Part shown: piece after piece, positions 9,969 to 20,505 of the stretch
How positions within the stretch are numbered: position 1 is the first letter of the stretch
Layout: each line of letters opens with the position of its first letter
Assembly (NCBI GenBank): GCA_902595065.1
Contig: CACJOM010000001.1
Location: 766,001 to 830,000, forward strand
Direction: 5' to 3'
Origin: an uncultured SAR86 cluster bacterium
Lineage (GTDB): Bacteria > Pseudomonadota > Gammaproteobacteria > Magnimaribacterales > D2472
Length of the DNA: 64,000 nucleotides
Notes under the pieces: model-generated
What the model saw: the letters and a program-made list of their open reading frames with translations, nothing else
Told to the model about the DNA's origin: nothing
Databases searched by the model: none
Position numbers and translations under genes: made by a program

Positions 9969-9974
9969 TATAAA
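9969..9974 (+). promoter_or_regulatory. Possible -10 box before skp
   Basis: TATAAA lies in the 69-nt gap between bamA and skp, about 32 nt before the skp ATG, leaving room for a short leader with the TGAGGA ribosome site. The -35 region (around TAGTGT at 9947-9952) is a poor match, so an independent skp promoter is only possible. Confidence 0.3.
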
Positions 9975-10006
9975 ATATAGCAACCATTAAGGGTGAGGAA
10001 CATTAC

Positions 10007-10540
10007 ATGAAAAAATTACTATTTATACCACTGCTTATTTCAGCATTATTTGCTTCTATTCCAGCATTCGCAGTTGAAGGCGTTGCGGTTATTGACATGC
10101 GTAATGCAGTCTTAGCAACTCAAGTTGCTCAAGATGCTTTTAAAGCTTTAGAGGAAGAAACTGAGTATGCTGCAAACATTGAAAGAGCTACTTTGCTTCA
10201 AACTGAGCGACAAGCCCTAGCTGAAAAGCTCCAAAAAGATGCTGAAACTCTTTCACAAGAAGAAATTACTGACATGCAAAGGGACATTCAAGAAAAGGGT
10301 AAAGACATTGAATTTATCGTTGGTAAGGTTCAAGCAAAACAAAGCGAAACTGCTGATAAAGTTTTCAGAGACCTTAATCCTTCTCTTCAGAAAATTCTTT
10401 CCGAGTTAATTGCCGCTAAAGAAGTTAAGTTGCTTCTTGGAAGAGAAAATGTTTTGTTTGCCGACACGGCTCTTGATTTGACTGATGACGTGACATCAAT
10501 GCTTGATGTTGCTGCGGCTAGTGGCGAAGACAACGAGTAG
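10007..10540 (+). CDS. skp: Periplasmic chaperone Skp/OmpH
   Basis: Skp holds unfolded outer-membrane proteins in the periplasm for delivery to BamA. A clear signal peptide (residues 1-22, ending PAFA) precedes a chain with long charged helices (residues 40-130) that fit the tentacle coiled coils of the family. The sequence ends in an acidic tail. It has 177 residues against 161 in E. coli. The position between bamA and lpxD is the conserved one and supports the call where sequence identity is modest. A TGAGGA ribosome site precedes the ATG. Confidence 0.88.
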   Translation: MKKLLFIPLLISALFASIPAFAVEGVAVIDMRNAVLATQVAQDAFKALEEETEYAANIERATLLQTERQALAEKLQKDAETLSQEEITDMQRDIQEKGKDIEFIVGKVQAKQSETADKVFRDLNPSLQKILSELIAAKEVKLLLGRENVLFADTALDLTDDVTSMLDVAAASGEDNE

Positions 10541-10542
10541 AT

Positions 10543-11475
10543 TTGTCTGGGCCATCATATAGCCTTAAAGATCTAGCTGATAAAGTTAAAGGTGATCTAA
10601 TTGGCGACCCTAAGGTCGTCATTAGCTCAATAGCAACAATACAAAATGCATCCTCTGGATGCATTTCTTTTATAGCTAACCCAAAATACAAAAAATTTCT
10701 TGTGGACTCAGCCGCTTCTGCGATTATTGTTAACCCAGAATTATCTCAAGACCTAAAAACTTCTGGGATCATTGTAGAAGACCCATATGTAGCCTATGCA
10801 AAAATTTCTTCGCTTTTCGCAAAGCATCAAAACCCTTATGCCAATCAAGCTATTGATTACTTCGTTCATGAAACTGCAGAAATAGATCATTCTGTTGTTA
10901 TTGGACCCAATGTATACATTGGGCCTGAGTGCAAGATAGGTAAGAACTCTATTATTCATGCGAACTCTTCTTTAGTAATGAATGTCGAGATAGGCAAAAA
11001 TACCACAATCCATTTTAATTCAATACTAGGCTCGGATGGTTTTGGATATGCTCCTGACAAAGATGGCTATATTAAAATTGACCAGCTTGGTAAATTAGTC
11101 ATCGGTGACAATGTTGAGATCGGAGCTGGATGCACCATAGACAGAGGAGCTATTGATAATACTGAAATTCACGACGGAGTGAAGTTAGATAATCAAGTTC
11201 ATATTGCTCATAATGTGATTCTTGGTGAAAATTCTGCTATCGCTGCATCTTGTGCTATAGCAGGCTCAACAATCATTGGAAAAAATCTTCAAATGGGAGG
11301 CCTATCAGGGATTTTGGGGCACTTAAAAATAGCTGATGATGTTTTAATTGGTGCACACACACTCATTACAAAAAGCATTAATAAATCAGGAAATTATGTC
11401 GGTATAATGCCAGCACAAAATCAAAAAGATTGGGCTAAATCTTCCGTCTTTATTAAGCAGAGGAAATCTAAATGA
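10543..11475 (+). CDS. lpxD: UDP-3-O-(3-hydroxyacyl)glucosamine N-acyltransferase
   Basis: LpxD adds the second 3-hydroxyacyl chain in lipid A synthesis. The N-terminal uridine-binding domain (residues 1-100) is followed by a left-handed beta helix of hexapeptide repeats (IGPNVYIGPECKIGKNS and on). LDNQVHIAHNVILGENSAIA contains the catalytic-type histidine pair. The protein is 310 residues, about 30 shorter at the C-terminus than E. coli LpxD. The start is TTG at 10543, two nt after skp, with only a weak ribosome site. The stop overlaps fabZ in ATGA. Confidence 0.95.
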   Translation: MSGPSYSLKDLADKVKGDLIGDPKVVISSIATIQNASSGCISFIANPKYKKFLVDSAASAIIVNPELSQDLKTSGIIVEDPYVAYAKISSLFAKHQNPYANQAIDYFVHETAEIDHSVVIGPNVYIGPECKIGKNSIIHANSSLVMNVEIGKNTTIHFNSILGSDGFGYAPDKDGYIKIDQLGKLVIGDNVEIGAGCTIDRGAIDNTEIHDGVKLDNQVHIAHNVILGENSAIAASCAIAGSTIIGKNLQMGGLSGILGHLKIADDVLIGAHTLITKSINKSGNYVGIMPAQNQKDWAKSSVFIKQRKSK

Positions 11476-11912
11476 GCTATGAATTTTCAGACATACTAAA
11501 TCTTTTGCCTCACAGACATCCATTTTTATTTATCGATAAAATTGTTTCAGTTGAATTAGGTCAGACCATTCATGCGCAAAAGAATGTTACGATCAATGAA
11601 GATTTCTTTAATGGCCATTTTCCTAATAAACCCGTTATGCCAGGTGTGCTTATTATTGAAGCTTTAGGACAAGCCGCAGGCATTCTTGGATTTTTGACTA
11701 TGGGGAAGACCCCCGATAAAGGTAGTATTTATTATTTGGTCGGTGTAGATAAAGTAAGATTTAAAAATCCTGTAAGCCCTGGTGAAACTATTGATTTGTA
11801 TGCAACTATATCTTCAGAAAAAAGGGGAATTTGGAAATTTGATTGTAAAGCTGAGGCAGACGGAAAAAATGTCTGTGAAGCAACAATTCTTTGCGCGGAC
11901 AGGCCTAAGTAA
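11472..11912 (+). CDS. fabZ: 3-hydroxyacyl-[ACP] dehydratase FabZ
   Basis: FabZ removes water from 3-hydroxyacyl-ACP in type II fatty-acid synthesis, competing with LpxA and LpxD for the same acyl-ACPs. The hot-dog fold motifs are complete: LLPHRHPFLFID (residues 11-22), catalytic His49 in NGHFPNKPVMPGVL, and Glu63 in IIEALGQAAG. The length of 146 is normal. It lies in its standard place between lpxD and lpxA. Confidence 0.97.
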   Translation: MSYEFSDILNLLPHRHPFLFIDKIVSVELGQTIHAQKNVTINEDFFNGHFPNKPVMPGVLIIEALGQAAGILGFLTMGKTPDKGSIYYLVGVDKVRFKNPVSPGETIDLYATISSEKRGIWKFDCKAEADGKNVCEATILCADRPK

Positions 11913-11914
11913 TT

Positions 11915-12682
11915 ATGACCAATTCTGTTATTGATCCTTCTGCAAAAATTGATCATTCAGTCAAGATTGGCCCTTTTTGCTTCATTGGGCCCAATGTTGA
12001 AATAGGTCCTGATTGTGTTTTGCACTCTCATGTTGTTATTAAAGGACCTACTAAAATCGATGCAGGAAATATCTTTTATCAATTTTCTACGATTGGCGAG
12101 GACACTCCTGATAAAAAATATAATGGTGAAGCAACAACTCTAGAGATAGGCACTAATAATATTTTCAGAGAAGGCGTCACTGTTCACCGTGGAACTGTTC
12201 AAGATAAATCCAAAACAGTTATAGGTAATGATAATTTATTTATGGCATATTCTCACATTGCTCATGACTGCGAGGTAGGAAACAATAATGTTTTTGCAAA
12301 TACTGCTGGGTTAGCTGGACATGTAACAGTTGGAAATAATGTTATCCTTGGTGCTGTGACTTTAGTTCATCAATTTTGTTCTCTAGGAGATCATTCTTTC
12401 ACTGGTCTTAATACATTAATCACTATGGATGTCCCAGCATTTGTAAAAGTTGCTGCAAATCCAGCGAGACCAGTAGGCCTTAATACAGTTGGGATGCAGA
12501 GAAATAATTTTGATAATGATTCAATTAACTTAATTAAAAAAGCTTATCGAATTATCTATAGAAAGGGTTATTCTCTTGATGATGCAATAAAGCGCTTGCA
12601 TGAATTAAATCAAGATAAAAACTCAGCATTAACTAGCTTTATTTCTTCAATTGAAAGATCTGAAAGAGGCTTACTTCGATAG
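11915..12682 (+). CDS. lpxA: UDP-N-acetylglucosamine O-acyltransferase
   Basis: LpxA performs the first step of lipid A synthesis, moving 3-hydroxyacyl from ACP to UDP-GlcNAc. The N-terminal two-thirds is a left-handed beta helix of hexapeptide repeats, with HIAHDCEVGNN placing His117 at the position of the E. coli catalytic base (His125). The QFCSLGDHSFTG segment and a helical C-terminus complete the family pattern. The length is 255 residues (262 in E. coli). It starts two nt after fabZ and ends directly at the lpxB GTG. Confidence 0.97.
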   Translation: MTNSVIDPSAKIDHSVKIGPFCFIGPNVEIGPDCVLHSHVVIKGPTKIDAGNIFYQFSTIGEDTPDKKYNGEATTLEIGTNNIFREGVTVHRGTVQDKSKTVIGNDNLFMAYSHIAHDCEVGNNNVFANTAGLAGHVTVGNNVILGAVTLVHQFCSLGDHSFTGLNTLITMDVPAFVKVAANPARPVGLNTVGMQRNNFDNDSINLIKKAYRIIYRKGYSLDDAIKRLHELNQDKNSALTSFISSIERSERGLLR

Positions 12683-13807
12683 GTGTCAAAAAAGAAATTA
12701 AAAGTTGGCATTATTGCTGCTGAACATTCTGGTGATAGGCTAGGCTCAAAACTCATTGAATCATTGCAAAATTACTTTGATTTAGATTTATATGGTTTAG
12801 GTGGCCCTGAAGTTACCTCTTGTGGTGTTACAACGCCTGTAGGGATTGATTATCAGGATCTGCATGTAATGGGCCTCATTGATCCATTAATTAATCTTCC
12901 AAAGCTTCTATCAATTCGAAAAAAACTATCAAAACTTTTTATTTCTAATGATATTGATATTTTTATCGGCGTTGACTCACCAGATTTCAATATGTTTTTT
13001 CATAAAAAACTTAAACCTAAAAATATTAAGACAATACAAGTAGTAAGCCCCTCTGTTTGGGGTTGGCGAGAAAATAGAATTCACTCCATTCAAGCATATG
13101 TTGACTTAACAATGTGTCTATTCAAATTTGAATGTGATTTTTATGATGAAAAAAATATGCATAGCTTTTTTTTAGGCCACCCATTTAGTCAACTAAAACC
13201 CAAAAACAGTGATGAGACTATTTCCAAATACTCCCTAGATGACTCAAAGGAATTTATTGGTATTTTGCCTGGCAGCAGAGAAAGTGAAATTTCTCAGCTA
13301 ATGCCAGTTTATATTGAAGCAGCAAAGAAGCTTTTCCAAATAAATCCAAATTCATATTTCTTAATACCAGCTGCAAATAAAAAATTAGCTGAGATGATTA
13401 AATTAACTAAAGGGATAGAAGATATTCCATTTAAATTATCTATTGATTCTGCTCAAGATTTCCTTAGCTTATCCTCGATTTCAATAGTGACCTCAGGCAC
13501 GGCTTCACTTGAAGCAGCAGTTTTGGGTTCAGTGCCCATTATTTGTTATAAAACAAATACCCTCAATTACGCAATTTTAAGCAGACTAGTTAAGACTCCC
13601 TTTGTGGGATTGCCAAATCTTCTTCTTCAGGAACATGTTTTTCCGGAGTTAATTCAAAATAATTTAACCCCAGATTTAATTGTAAGAAGTTTTTCTAATA
13701 TTTCGTCTGAGCCTGAGCAATATCGAACATATCTTTCAAAAATAAATGATTCTATGCGAGGGAAAGGTTTTGAATCTGCAGCAAATGCTATCAGTCATTT
13801 ATTGTGA
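12683..13807 (+). CDS. lpxB: Lipid-A-disaccharide synthase
   Basis: LpxB joins UDP-2,3-diacylglucosamine and lipid X into the lipid A disaccharide at the inner membrane. Family marks are AAEHSGDRLGSKLI near the N-terminus, VVSPSVWGWRENR in the middle and LPGSRESEI plus TSGTASLEAAVLG in the C-terminal half. The length of 374 fits (382 in E. coli). The start is GTG at 12683, directly after the lpxA stop. It ends in a GTGA overlap with rnhB. Confidence 0.96.
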   Translation: MSKKKLKVGIIAAEHSGDRLGSKLIESLQNYFDLDLYGLGGPEVTSCGVTTPVGIDYQDLHVMGLIDPLINLPKLLSIRKKLSKLFISNDIDIFIGVDSPDFNMFFHKKLKPKNIKTIQVVSPSVWGWRENRIHSIQAYVDLTMCLFKFECDFYDEKNMHSFFLGHPFSQLKPKNSDETISKYSLDDSKEFIGILPGSRESEISQLMPVYIEAAKKLFQINPNSYFLIPAANKKLAEMIKLTKGIEDIPFKLSIDSAQDFLSLSSISIVTSGTASLEAAVLGSVPIICYKTNTLNYAILSRLVKTPFVGLPNLLLQEHVFPELIQNNLTPDLIVRSFSNISSEPEQYRTYLSKINDSMRGKGFESAANAISHLL

Positions 13808-14349
13808 TTATTGCCGGTGTAGATGAGGTTGGAAGAGGTTGTTTGGCTGGCCCAGTTACAGCTGCAGCTGTAATTTTAAAGAATCATATACCAGGACTTA
13901 ATGACTCAAAACAAATTTCCTCATCTAAAAGAGAGGCCTTGTCTAGAATTATCATAGAAGAATCCATTTTTAGTTTTGCAAATATTTCAAATTACAAAAT
14001 TGATGAAATAAATATTCATCAAGCTACATTGCTTGCCATGCAAGAAGCTATAATAGGTTTACCCATTACTCCAGATTTGGTTTATGTTGATGGAAAATTT
14101 ACTCCAGATGTTGAAGTAAATTGTAAGGCAGTGGTTGGGGGCGATAAATTAATTCCTGAAATTTCAGCGGCCTCAATTATTGCTAAAGTACATAGAGATG
14201 AATTCATGATAGAGCTTGATAAAAAATTTCCAATTTATGCTTTTGCACAAAATAAAGGTTATGGAACTGCTCATCACTTAAATGCCTTAAAGGAATCAGG
14301 CTATTCACGCTTCCATAGAAAAACTTTCAAAGGAGTAATAGCCGAATAA
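13804..14349 (+). CDS. rnhB: Ribonuclease HII
   Basis: RNase HII cuts RNA in RNA-DNA hybrids and starts removal of single ribonucleotides from DNA. The N-terminal motif AGVDEVGRGCLAGPV holds the metal-binding Asp7 and Glu8; VDGKF and the KVHRDEFM segment carry further active-site residues. The length is 181 residues (198 in E. coli). The start codon is GTG, overlapping the lpxB stop. Its place between lpxB and dnaE is conserved in gammaproteobacteria. Confidence 0.96.
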   Translation: MIIAGVDEVGRGCLAGPVTAAAVILKNHIPGLNDSKQISSSKREALSRIIIEESIFSFANISNYKIDEINIHQATLLAMQEAIIGLPITPDLVYVDGKFTPDVEVNCKAVVGGDKLIPEISAASIIAKVHRDEFMIELDKKFPIYAFAQNKGYGTAHHLNALKESGYSRFHRKTFKGVIAE

Positions 14350-17300
14350 TGCAAACCTCGTTTATTCATCTCAGAGTTTCTTCTGAATTTAGTATTTCTA
14401 GGGGATTGCTAAGAATCAATGAGATTATCGACAATGCTCAGAAGCTTAATATGCCAGCAGTTGCCCTGTCTGATTTGAATAATATGTTTGGCATGGTTAA
14501 ATTCTTTAAAAAAGCTGAGGCTGCTGGAATTAAACCTATTGCAGGAACTATCCTTAATTTAAAATCAAATGCAGGAGAGAGAGGTGAAATTCTTTGCCTT
14601 GCAAAAAATAACGACGGGCTTAAGTCGTTGATGAAGATAATTTCAAAGTCTCAACTTCAACAAGAAAATGGCAGTATTTCTGTAACTTTTGACGACTTAA
14701 GTGGTTGTGCTGGAAATATTATTGTGATTTCAGGAGGGCCTGCATCAACGGTCTTTCATCTAGCTAAACTTAAAAAAAATCAAGACCTTAAAACTGAATT
14801 AGATTCTTTTAAGGAAACTTTTAAGGATGATTTTTGTCTTGAACTTCAAAGGCTCGGAAGAAACTTCGAAGAAGAGTTCATTCAATGTATTCTGCCTTTA
14901 GCATCTGAATTGCAAATCCCAGTCATAGCATCTAATGACACTATGTTCTCTCAAAAAGAAGATTTTGATATTCATGAAACAAAAGTATGTATCAATACAG
15001 GGAAGACGCTTAATGACTCAAATCGTGAGAGGCTATATACCCCAGAACAATTTTTTAAATCTACAAAGGACATGTCCACTTTATTCAGTGATTGTGATCC
15101 AGACACTTTAATAAAAAATACTCTAGCAATTGCTCAGAAATGTAATGTAACCCTGACAACAGATCAATATTTTCTTCCAGAATATCCAGTCCCAAAAGAG
15201 CATGATTTTAATTCTTTTTTATCAGAGCTTTCAAAGACACAACTTGATGAGGTTATTGAATCCTACTCCGCTGAAAAGAAAAAGATTTATCAGCAACGCC
15301 TGGATTACGAGCTAACTCAAATTCATGCAACCGGTTTCTCTAGTTATTTTTTAATAGTTGCAGATTTTATTCAATGGTCTAAAGACAATGATGTTCCAGT
15401 TGGGCCTGGCAGAGGATCTGGTGCCGGTTCTTTGGTTGCTTATGCCTTGGGAATAACAGCACTGGATCCAATTGAGCACAATCTTCTGTTTGAAAGGTTC
15501 ATCAATCCTGAGAGGATCTCCATGCCAGATTTCGATATAGATTTCTGCATGGATAAAAGAGATATGGTAATTGATTATGTTGCACAAAAGTATGGGAAAT
15601 CTGCTGTATCTCAAATTGCAACGTTTGGAACCATGGCTGCACGTGCTGTTGTAAGGGACGTAGCGAGAGCCCTTGGCAAACCTTATGCCTTGGGAGACCG
15701 AATTTCAAAAATGATTCCATTCATTCCTGGAATGACTCTAGAAAAGGCTATAAATTCTCAGCCAATATTCAAGAAAATGATTCAGGATGAAGAAGAGGTT
15801 TCTGAAATTATAGATTTAGCTTATAAGCTTGAAGGAATAGCCAGGAATGTAGGCAAACATGCTGGAGGAATAGTAATAGCTCCTGGGTCGATAGCAGATT
15901 TTTGTCCAACATACTTTGATCCACAATCTAACTCCTTAATGACTCAATTTGATAAAGATGATGTTGAGACTATAGGATTAGTAAAGTTTGATTTTTTAGG
16001 ATTAAGAACTCTTACAGTAATTGACCGAGCTGTAAAAACGATCAATGAATTTCTAAATGAAAAAAATGAAAAATCCTTAGATCTAAATTCCCTTACCTTA
16101 GATGACCCTAAGGTCTTTGAATTATTGGCCTCTGGAAGAACTACAGCTGTATTTCAACTTGAATCAACTGGAATGAGAGAGTTAATTCGCCGACTAAAAC
16201 CAACTAAATTTGAAGAGATAGTGGCTTTGCTTGCCTTATATCGACCGGGTCCTCTCGAATCAGGTATGCATGATGAATTTGTAGACAGAAAGCATGGAAA
16301 GAGCAGGGTTACCTTTCCTCATGAATTACTCGCGCCAGTATTATCAGAGACATACGGAGTTATTTTGTATCAAGAGCAGGTAATGCAAGCTGCTCAGGTT
16401 TTAGCTGGCTACTCTCTTGGTCAAGCTGACATTTTAAGAAGAGCGATGGGAAAGAAAAAAGTTGAAGAGATGGAGCAGCAAAGACAAATTTTTGTTGATG
16501 GTTGCTCTCAAAATGATATTAAAAAAGCAACTGCTCAGAAAATTTTTGATCTTATAGAAAAATTTGCTGGTTACGGTTTCAATAAATCTCATTCTGCAGC
16601 TTATGCAATGCTCTCTTATCAAACTGCATACTTGAAAGCATATTTTCCAGAGCACTTTATGGCAGCAGTTTTATCTACAGAATTAGGAAATACAGATAAG
16701 ATCAATACACTCATTAATGAATGTAAGGAAATGAACATTAAAGTATTAACTCCAGATATCAAAAGCAGCAATAAGCATTTTAATGTTAATTCAGACCTTC
16801 ATATTAAGTATGGTTTAGGAGCAATTAAAGGTGTTGCAGACTCTTTTATCGATCATGTGATTGAGGTTAGAAAAGATCATTCTTTTAAAGATCTGTTTGA
16901 TTTAACAAAAAAAGTAAATATTCGATTAGGCGGCAAGAAATCTATTGAGGCTTTGACCAAAGCAGGAGCTTTTGATGGCTTAGCTCCATCAAGATCTGTG
17001 GCGCTTGCATGCATGGAGGACATGTTAAGAGAGGGTCAAAAAAACAGCACACAAATGGTTGGCACGTCTGATCTTTTTGCTTCCATGGAAGAAACCTTTG
17101 ATCCTTATGAGAAATATGTAAATGTTAAAGATTTATCTAAAGAAGATCTGCTGAATCATGAGAGGGATGCTCTTGGATATTATTTTTCAGGCCACCCAGT
17201 AATAGCTATTGAAGGCATGGTAGAAAATTTAAGATCTCACAAAATCAGTGAAGTTGCTGATGATATTGGTAGAGCAAAAATAGTTGGATTGTTAAATTCA

Positions 17301-17801
17301 TATAGACAAATAAGAGATCGCTCTAACAAGCAAATTGCTTTTATTAGTTTTGATGATGGCACTGGAACGATGGAGGGCACAATTAGCACCGATGTATTGG
17401 AAAAATATCATCTTTTACTGAAGACGAGTTCCATTCTTATTTTTGCAGGCTCGGTAGAGATTGATGATTATAAATCTAAAGAATTAAACCGGAGAATGTA
17501 TAAGATGAAAGTGGGATCTATAGCCTCACTTGAATCACAAATGAGCCAAGGCAATCAATCGATTTTGATTGATGCTAGAAATTTACCAAATGATTCTATT
17601 CAGTCCAATATGACAAATTTAAAAAATTTGAATGGAGATTTTTGGAAGCATGGAAACTGCAAAATACATTTAAAAATCCTTCATGATAACTCTGAGGCTA
17701 TAATAGAACTTGGAGATGAATTTAAACTGATACCTTCACCTGAAAACATTAAACTATTAAAAGATATGTTCGGTGATGATGCGATTATGCTAAACAAATG
17801 A
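14349..17801 (+). CDS. dnaE: DNA polymerase III alpha subunit
   Basis: DnaE is the catalytic subunit of the replicative polymerase. It begins with a PHP domain ([26 protein letters not shown]). The polymerase palm carries [16 protein letters not shown] and the [14 protein letters not shown] motif near residue 395, with the two catalytic aspartates. [11 protein letters not shown] and [12 protein letters not shown] are further family blocks, and the C-terminus has an OB-fold region. The length of 1150 is close to the 1160 of E. coli. It overlaps rnhB by 1 nt and accA by 4 nt. Confidence 0.97.
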   Translation: MQTSFIHLRVSSEFSISRGLLRINEIIDNAQKLNMPAVALSDLNNMFGMVKFFKKAEAAGIKPIAGTILNLKSNAGERGEILCLAKNNDGLKSLMKIISKSQLQQENGSISVTFDDLSGCAGNIIVISGGPASTVFHLAKLKKNQDLKTELDSFKETFKDDFCLELQRLGRNFEEEFIQCILPLASELQIPVIASNDTMFSQKEDFDIHETKVCINTGKTLNDSNRERLYTPEQFFKSTKDMSTLFSDCDPDTLIKNTLAIAQKCNVTLTTDQYFLPEYPVPKEHDFNSFLSELSKTQLDEVIESYSAEKKKIYQQRLDYELTQIHATGFSSYFLIVADFIQWSKDNDVPVGPGRGSGAGSLVAYALGITALDPIEHNLLFERFINPERISMPDFDIDFCMDKRDMVIDYVAQKYGKSAVSQIATFGTMAARAVVRDVARALGKPYALGDRISKMIPFIPGMTLEKAINSQPIFKKMIQDEEEVSEIIDLAYKLEGIARNVGKHAGGIVIAPGSIADFCPTYFDPQSNSLMTQFDKDDVETIGLVKFDFLGLRTLTVIDRAVKTINEFLNEKNEKSLDLNSLTLDDPKVFELLASGRTTAVFQLESTGMRELIRRLKPTKFEEIVALLALYRPGPLESGMHDEFVDRKHGKSRVTFPHELLAPVLSETYGVILYQEQVMQAAQVLAGYSLGQADILRRAMGKKKVEEMEQQRQIFVDGCSQNDIKKATAQKIFDLIEKFAGYGFNKSHSAAYAMLSYQTAYLKAYFPEHFMAAVLSTELGNTDKINTLINECKEMNIKVLTPDIKSSNKHFNVNSDLHIKYGLGAIKGVADSFIDHVIEVRKDHSFKDLFDLTKKVNIRLGGKKSIEALTKAGAFDGLAPSRSVALACMEDMLREGQKNSTQMVGTSDLFASMEETFDPYEKYVNVKDLSKEDLLNHERDALGYYFSGHPVIAIEGMVENLRSHKISEVADDIGRAKIVGLLNSYRQIRDRSNKQIAFISFDDGTGTMEGTISTDVLEKYHLLLKTSSILIFAGSVEIDDYKSKELNRRMYKMKVGSIASLESQMSQGNQSILIDARNLPNDSIQSNMTNLKNLNGDFWKHGNCKIHLKILHDNSEAIIELGDEFKLIPSPENIKLLKDMFGDDAIMLNK

Positions 17802-18742
17802 GTATAAATATTTTAGAGTTTGAAAAACCAATTGCAGAAGTTGCAGAGAAGATAGAGGCGTTGCAATTGGCCGCTTCAGACAATCCAGAGCTTTTACCAC
17901 AAATAGATAAATTAAAATCTGAACAAGCTACCTTAACGAAGAAGATTTACTCTAAGCTATCTACCTGGCAAAAAGTTCAAGTGGCTCGTCATCCGAATCG
18001 ACCACATACACTTGATTTTATTGAAAGAATTTTTGATGAGTTTGAGGAACTGCATGGAGATCGCCAATTTGCTGATGATGCTTCCTTGGTAGGAGGAATT
18101 GCAAAATTGGAGGGTATGCCTGTAATGATTATAGGTCATGAAAAGGGTAGAGATACTGAAGAAAAAGTGAAGAGGAATTTTGGGATGCCTCAACCAGAGG
18201 GTTATAGAAAAGCTAAAAGGCTAATGCAGTTAGCAGAGCAATTTGATATGCCTGTAATTACTTTTATTGATACTGCTGGAGCATACCCAGGTGTTGAGGG
18301 AGAAGAAAGAGGTCAAAGCGAAGCAATTGCAAGAAATTTAGCGGTAATGTCTAGTCTAAAGTCAAAAATATTAGTTGTTGTGACTGGCGAAGGAGGCTCT
18401 GGCGGAGCTTTGGCACTAGGCGTGGGGGATCACGTTGCTATTTTAGAATATGGGACATATTCAGTTGCATCTCCTGAAGCTTGTGCTTCTATAGTTTGGA
18501 GAGAATCTGATAAAGCTCCAGAAGCTGCAGAGGCCATGAAAGTTGGAGCGAGTGACCTAAAAAAAATAGGTATTGTAGATGAGATCATTGTTGAGCCAAT
18601 TGGAGGTGCTCATCAGGACTACGATACTATTTCTGCAAATATTAAATCATCTTTACTAAAAAATTTAGCGGAGCTATCTAAATTCTCTCAAGAGGAGCTA
18701 CTTCAAAGACGTTATCAGCGTTTGCTTAAAATCGGTGCCTGA
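17798..18742 (+). CDS. accA: Acetyl-CoA carboxylase carboxyltransferase subunit alpha
   Basis: AccA, with AccD, transfers CO2 from biotin to acetyl-CoA to make malonyl-CoA. The [16 protein letters not shown] block, [16 protein letters not shown] and the oxyanion-type segment [15 protein letters not shown] are hallmarks of the alpha subunit. At 314 residues it is full length (319 in E. coli). It starts in an ATGA overlap with dnaE, the usual neighbour. Confidence 0.97.
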   Translation: MSINILEFEKPIAEVAEKIEALQLAASDNPELLPQIDKLKSEQATLTKKIYSKLSTWQKVQVARHPNRPHTLDFIERIFDEFEELHGDRQFADDASLVGGIAKLEGMPVMIIGHEKGRDTEEKVKRNFGMPQPEGYRKAKRLMQLAEQFDMPVITFIDTAGAYPGVEGEERGQSEAIARNLAVMSSLKSKILVVVTGEGGSGGALALGVGDHVAILEYGTYSVASPEACASIVWRESDKAPEAAEAMKVGASDLKKIGIVDEIIVEPIGGAHQDYDTISANIKSSLLKNLAELSKFSQEELLQRRYQRLLKIGA

Positions 18743-18744
18743 TT

Positions 18745-19710
18745 TTGTTTGATTTAAAAACTTTTTTTGATTTAGTAGATCCCAATAAAAATATAATTGT
18801 TGCCTTTAGCGGCGGCGGAGATTCTTCTGCACTCTTACATTTTTGTTATGAGCTTAATCAGCAAAAACTTTTGAACAGGAATCTATCTGCCGTTCATATC
18901 AACCACTCATTAAACAAAGATTCAGACCAATGGGAAGATCATTGCAGAATATTTTGTCAGGAAAGAGATATTTCCTTTCAAAGCCATGTTGTAAACGTAG
19001 ATTCAAAAAAATCAGGTCTTGAGTCAGCGGCAAGAAATGCCAGGTATAAAATCTTTCAAGAGACTCTGCAATTAAATGACCAACTTTTAATGGCTCATCA
19101 CGCAGATGATGTCGCTGAAACAATATTATTTAGACTTTTTCGGGGAACTGGATTGGATGGACTTCAGGGACCTGTTAAGGAACGTCCCTTAGGAGAAGGG
19201 GTCATTTTGAGACCCTGGCTTGACTATACAAAGTCTGAGCTTAATCAATATTTGTCTGCTAACAATATTAAATTTATCTCGGATGGCACTAACTTTGAAG
19301 ATAACCAGGATCGTAATTTTATTCGTAATGAAGTTCTCAAGATGGCTGCAAGTCGCTGGCCTAATGCTAATAGACAAATCCAACAAACAGCTTCCTTGGT
19401 TTCAAAACATAAAAAAGCGCATGATTTTTTGCTTGATCAGCAATTTGGAGTCAATATAAGAGGGCCTAAATTGCAAAGAAAGTTTTTGCTTGATCTGGAA
19501 AACGATGTTTGCATAGAAGTTATTAGATATTGGATAAAGATAAACAATGTAGCCATGCCAAATAAAAAAATTATTGGTGAAATTGTCAAAGCATTTATTC
19601 AGACTAATCCTAGTTCAAAAACTAAGGTTAATTGGTCTAGAGCAGATAATGATCAAAATAGTGCTTTTTTGACTTTTGGAGATGGTGATTTGATTTTAAA
19701 TGAGAAATAA
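18745..19710 (+). CDS. tilS: tRNA(Ile)-lysidine synthase
   Basis: TilS attaches lysine to C34 of the tRNA-Ile that reads AUA, using ATP. The PP-loop SGGGDSSALL is at residues 22-31, followed by AVHINHSL and the AHHADDVAETILFRLFRGTG block. The protein has 321 residues, shorter than the 432 of E. coli; the far C-terminal tRNA-binding domain seems reduced, as in other short TilS forms. The start is TTG at 18745, two nt after accA. Confidence 0.92.
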   Translation: MFDLKTFFDLVDPNKNIIVAFSGGGDSSALLHFCYELNQQKLLNRNLSAVHINHSLNKDSDQWEDHCRIFCQERDISFQSHVVNVDSKKSGLESAARNARYKIFQETLQLNDQLLMAHHADDVAETILFRLFRGTGLDGLQGPVKERPLGEGVILRPWLDYTKSELNQYLSANNIKFISDGTNFEDNQDRNFIRNEVLKMAASRWPNANRQIQQTASLVSKHKKAHDFLLDQQFGVNIRGPKLQRKFLLDLENDVCIEVIRYWIKINNVAMPNKKIIGEIVKAFIQTNPSSKTKVNWSRADNDQNSAFLTFGDGDLILNEK

Positions 19711-19731
19711 TCAATAAATTCGGAGAGAAAT

Positions 19732-20505
19732 ATGAGTTATAAAACTATAAGTCTAGAGATTGAAAATAGGGTAGCAACAATAACTATTAATCGTCCAAAA
19801 ATGATGAATGCTTTTAATGAGCAGCTTATTTGGGATATGGGAGATGCAACTGAACAGGTGAAGAACGATTCTGCAATTAGAGTATTGGTTATTACTGGTG
19901 AGGGCAGAGGTTTTTCTGCTGGCGCTGACTTAACCGAAAGAGAAGCGTCTTGGTCAGATACAAAGGATGCTTTATTAAGAGGCTACCATCCATTTTTGAA
20001 GAATATTATTGAGATGCCGAAACCGGTTATTGGTTCAATCAATGGCGCTGCTGCTGGTATTGGAGCTGCACTGGCTATGGCATGTGATTTAAGAATTATG
20101 GCCAAAGATGCGTATATCATGTCAGTTTTTAGCAATATTGCATTAGTGCCAGATGGCGGACTTAGTTTTCTTCTAACAAGAGCTATTGGCTATGCGCGAG
20201 CTTTAGAATATGCAATTGAAGCAAAGAAAATATCCTCAGCTGATTGTTTAAATATGGGCATCGCTAATAAAGTGGTGGAATTAGATGAATTAGCATCTGA
20301 AACAAAAAAATGGGCAGAGCATTTATCCAAGAGATCTCCACAAGCGCTATCACTAACTAAAAAATTAATGAATGATTCGATGACCCAGTCATATGATGAA
20401 ACCTTTAAAGCTGAAGCAGAAGCTCAAAATAATATCTTTGGATCTGATGAGAATATGGAAGGGGTGAAAGCTTTCTTAGAAAAGCGAGAGCCAGACTTTA
20501 AGTAA
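19732..20505 (+). CDS. Enoyl-CoA hydratase/isomerase family protein (PaaG-like)
   Basis: This crotonase-fold protein of 257 residues probably hydrates or isomerises an acyl-CoA in the cytoplasm. The oxyanion-hole segments are GFSAGADL (about residues 62-69) and NGAAAGIGAALAMACDLRI (about 104-122). IALVPDGGLSFLLTRAIG resembles the Asp-bearing segment of PaaG/PaaB-type isomerases rather than classic crotonase. A CGGAGAG ribosome site precedes the ATG. It is the last rightward gene of the housekeeping block; its end overlaps the convergent leuA by 8 nt. The substrate is unknown. Confidence 0.85.
   Translation: MSYKTISLEIENRVATITINRPKMMNAFNEQLIWDMGDATEQVKNDSAIRVLVITGEGRGFSAGADLTEREASWSDTKDALLRGYHPFLKNIIEMPKPVIGSINGAAAGIGAALAMACDLRIMAKDAYIMSVFSNIALVPDGGLSFLLTRAIGYARALEYAIEAKKISSADCLNMGIANKVVELDELASETKKWAEHLSKRSPQALSLTKKLMNDSMTQSYDETFKAEAEAQNNIFGSDENMEGVKAFLEKREPDFK

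Noticed and set aside
15351-15614. Long leftward open frame inside dnaE, and similar frames inside other genes
   Set aside because: They lie fully inside well-supported genes, have no ribosome site, and their translations look like noise.
18745-19710. Short TilS taken as a truncated pseudogene
   Set aside because: The catalytic half is complete and short TilS forms of about 310-320 residues occur in other bacteria.
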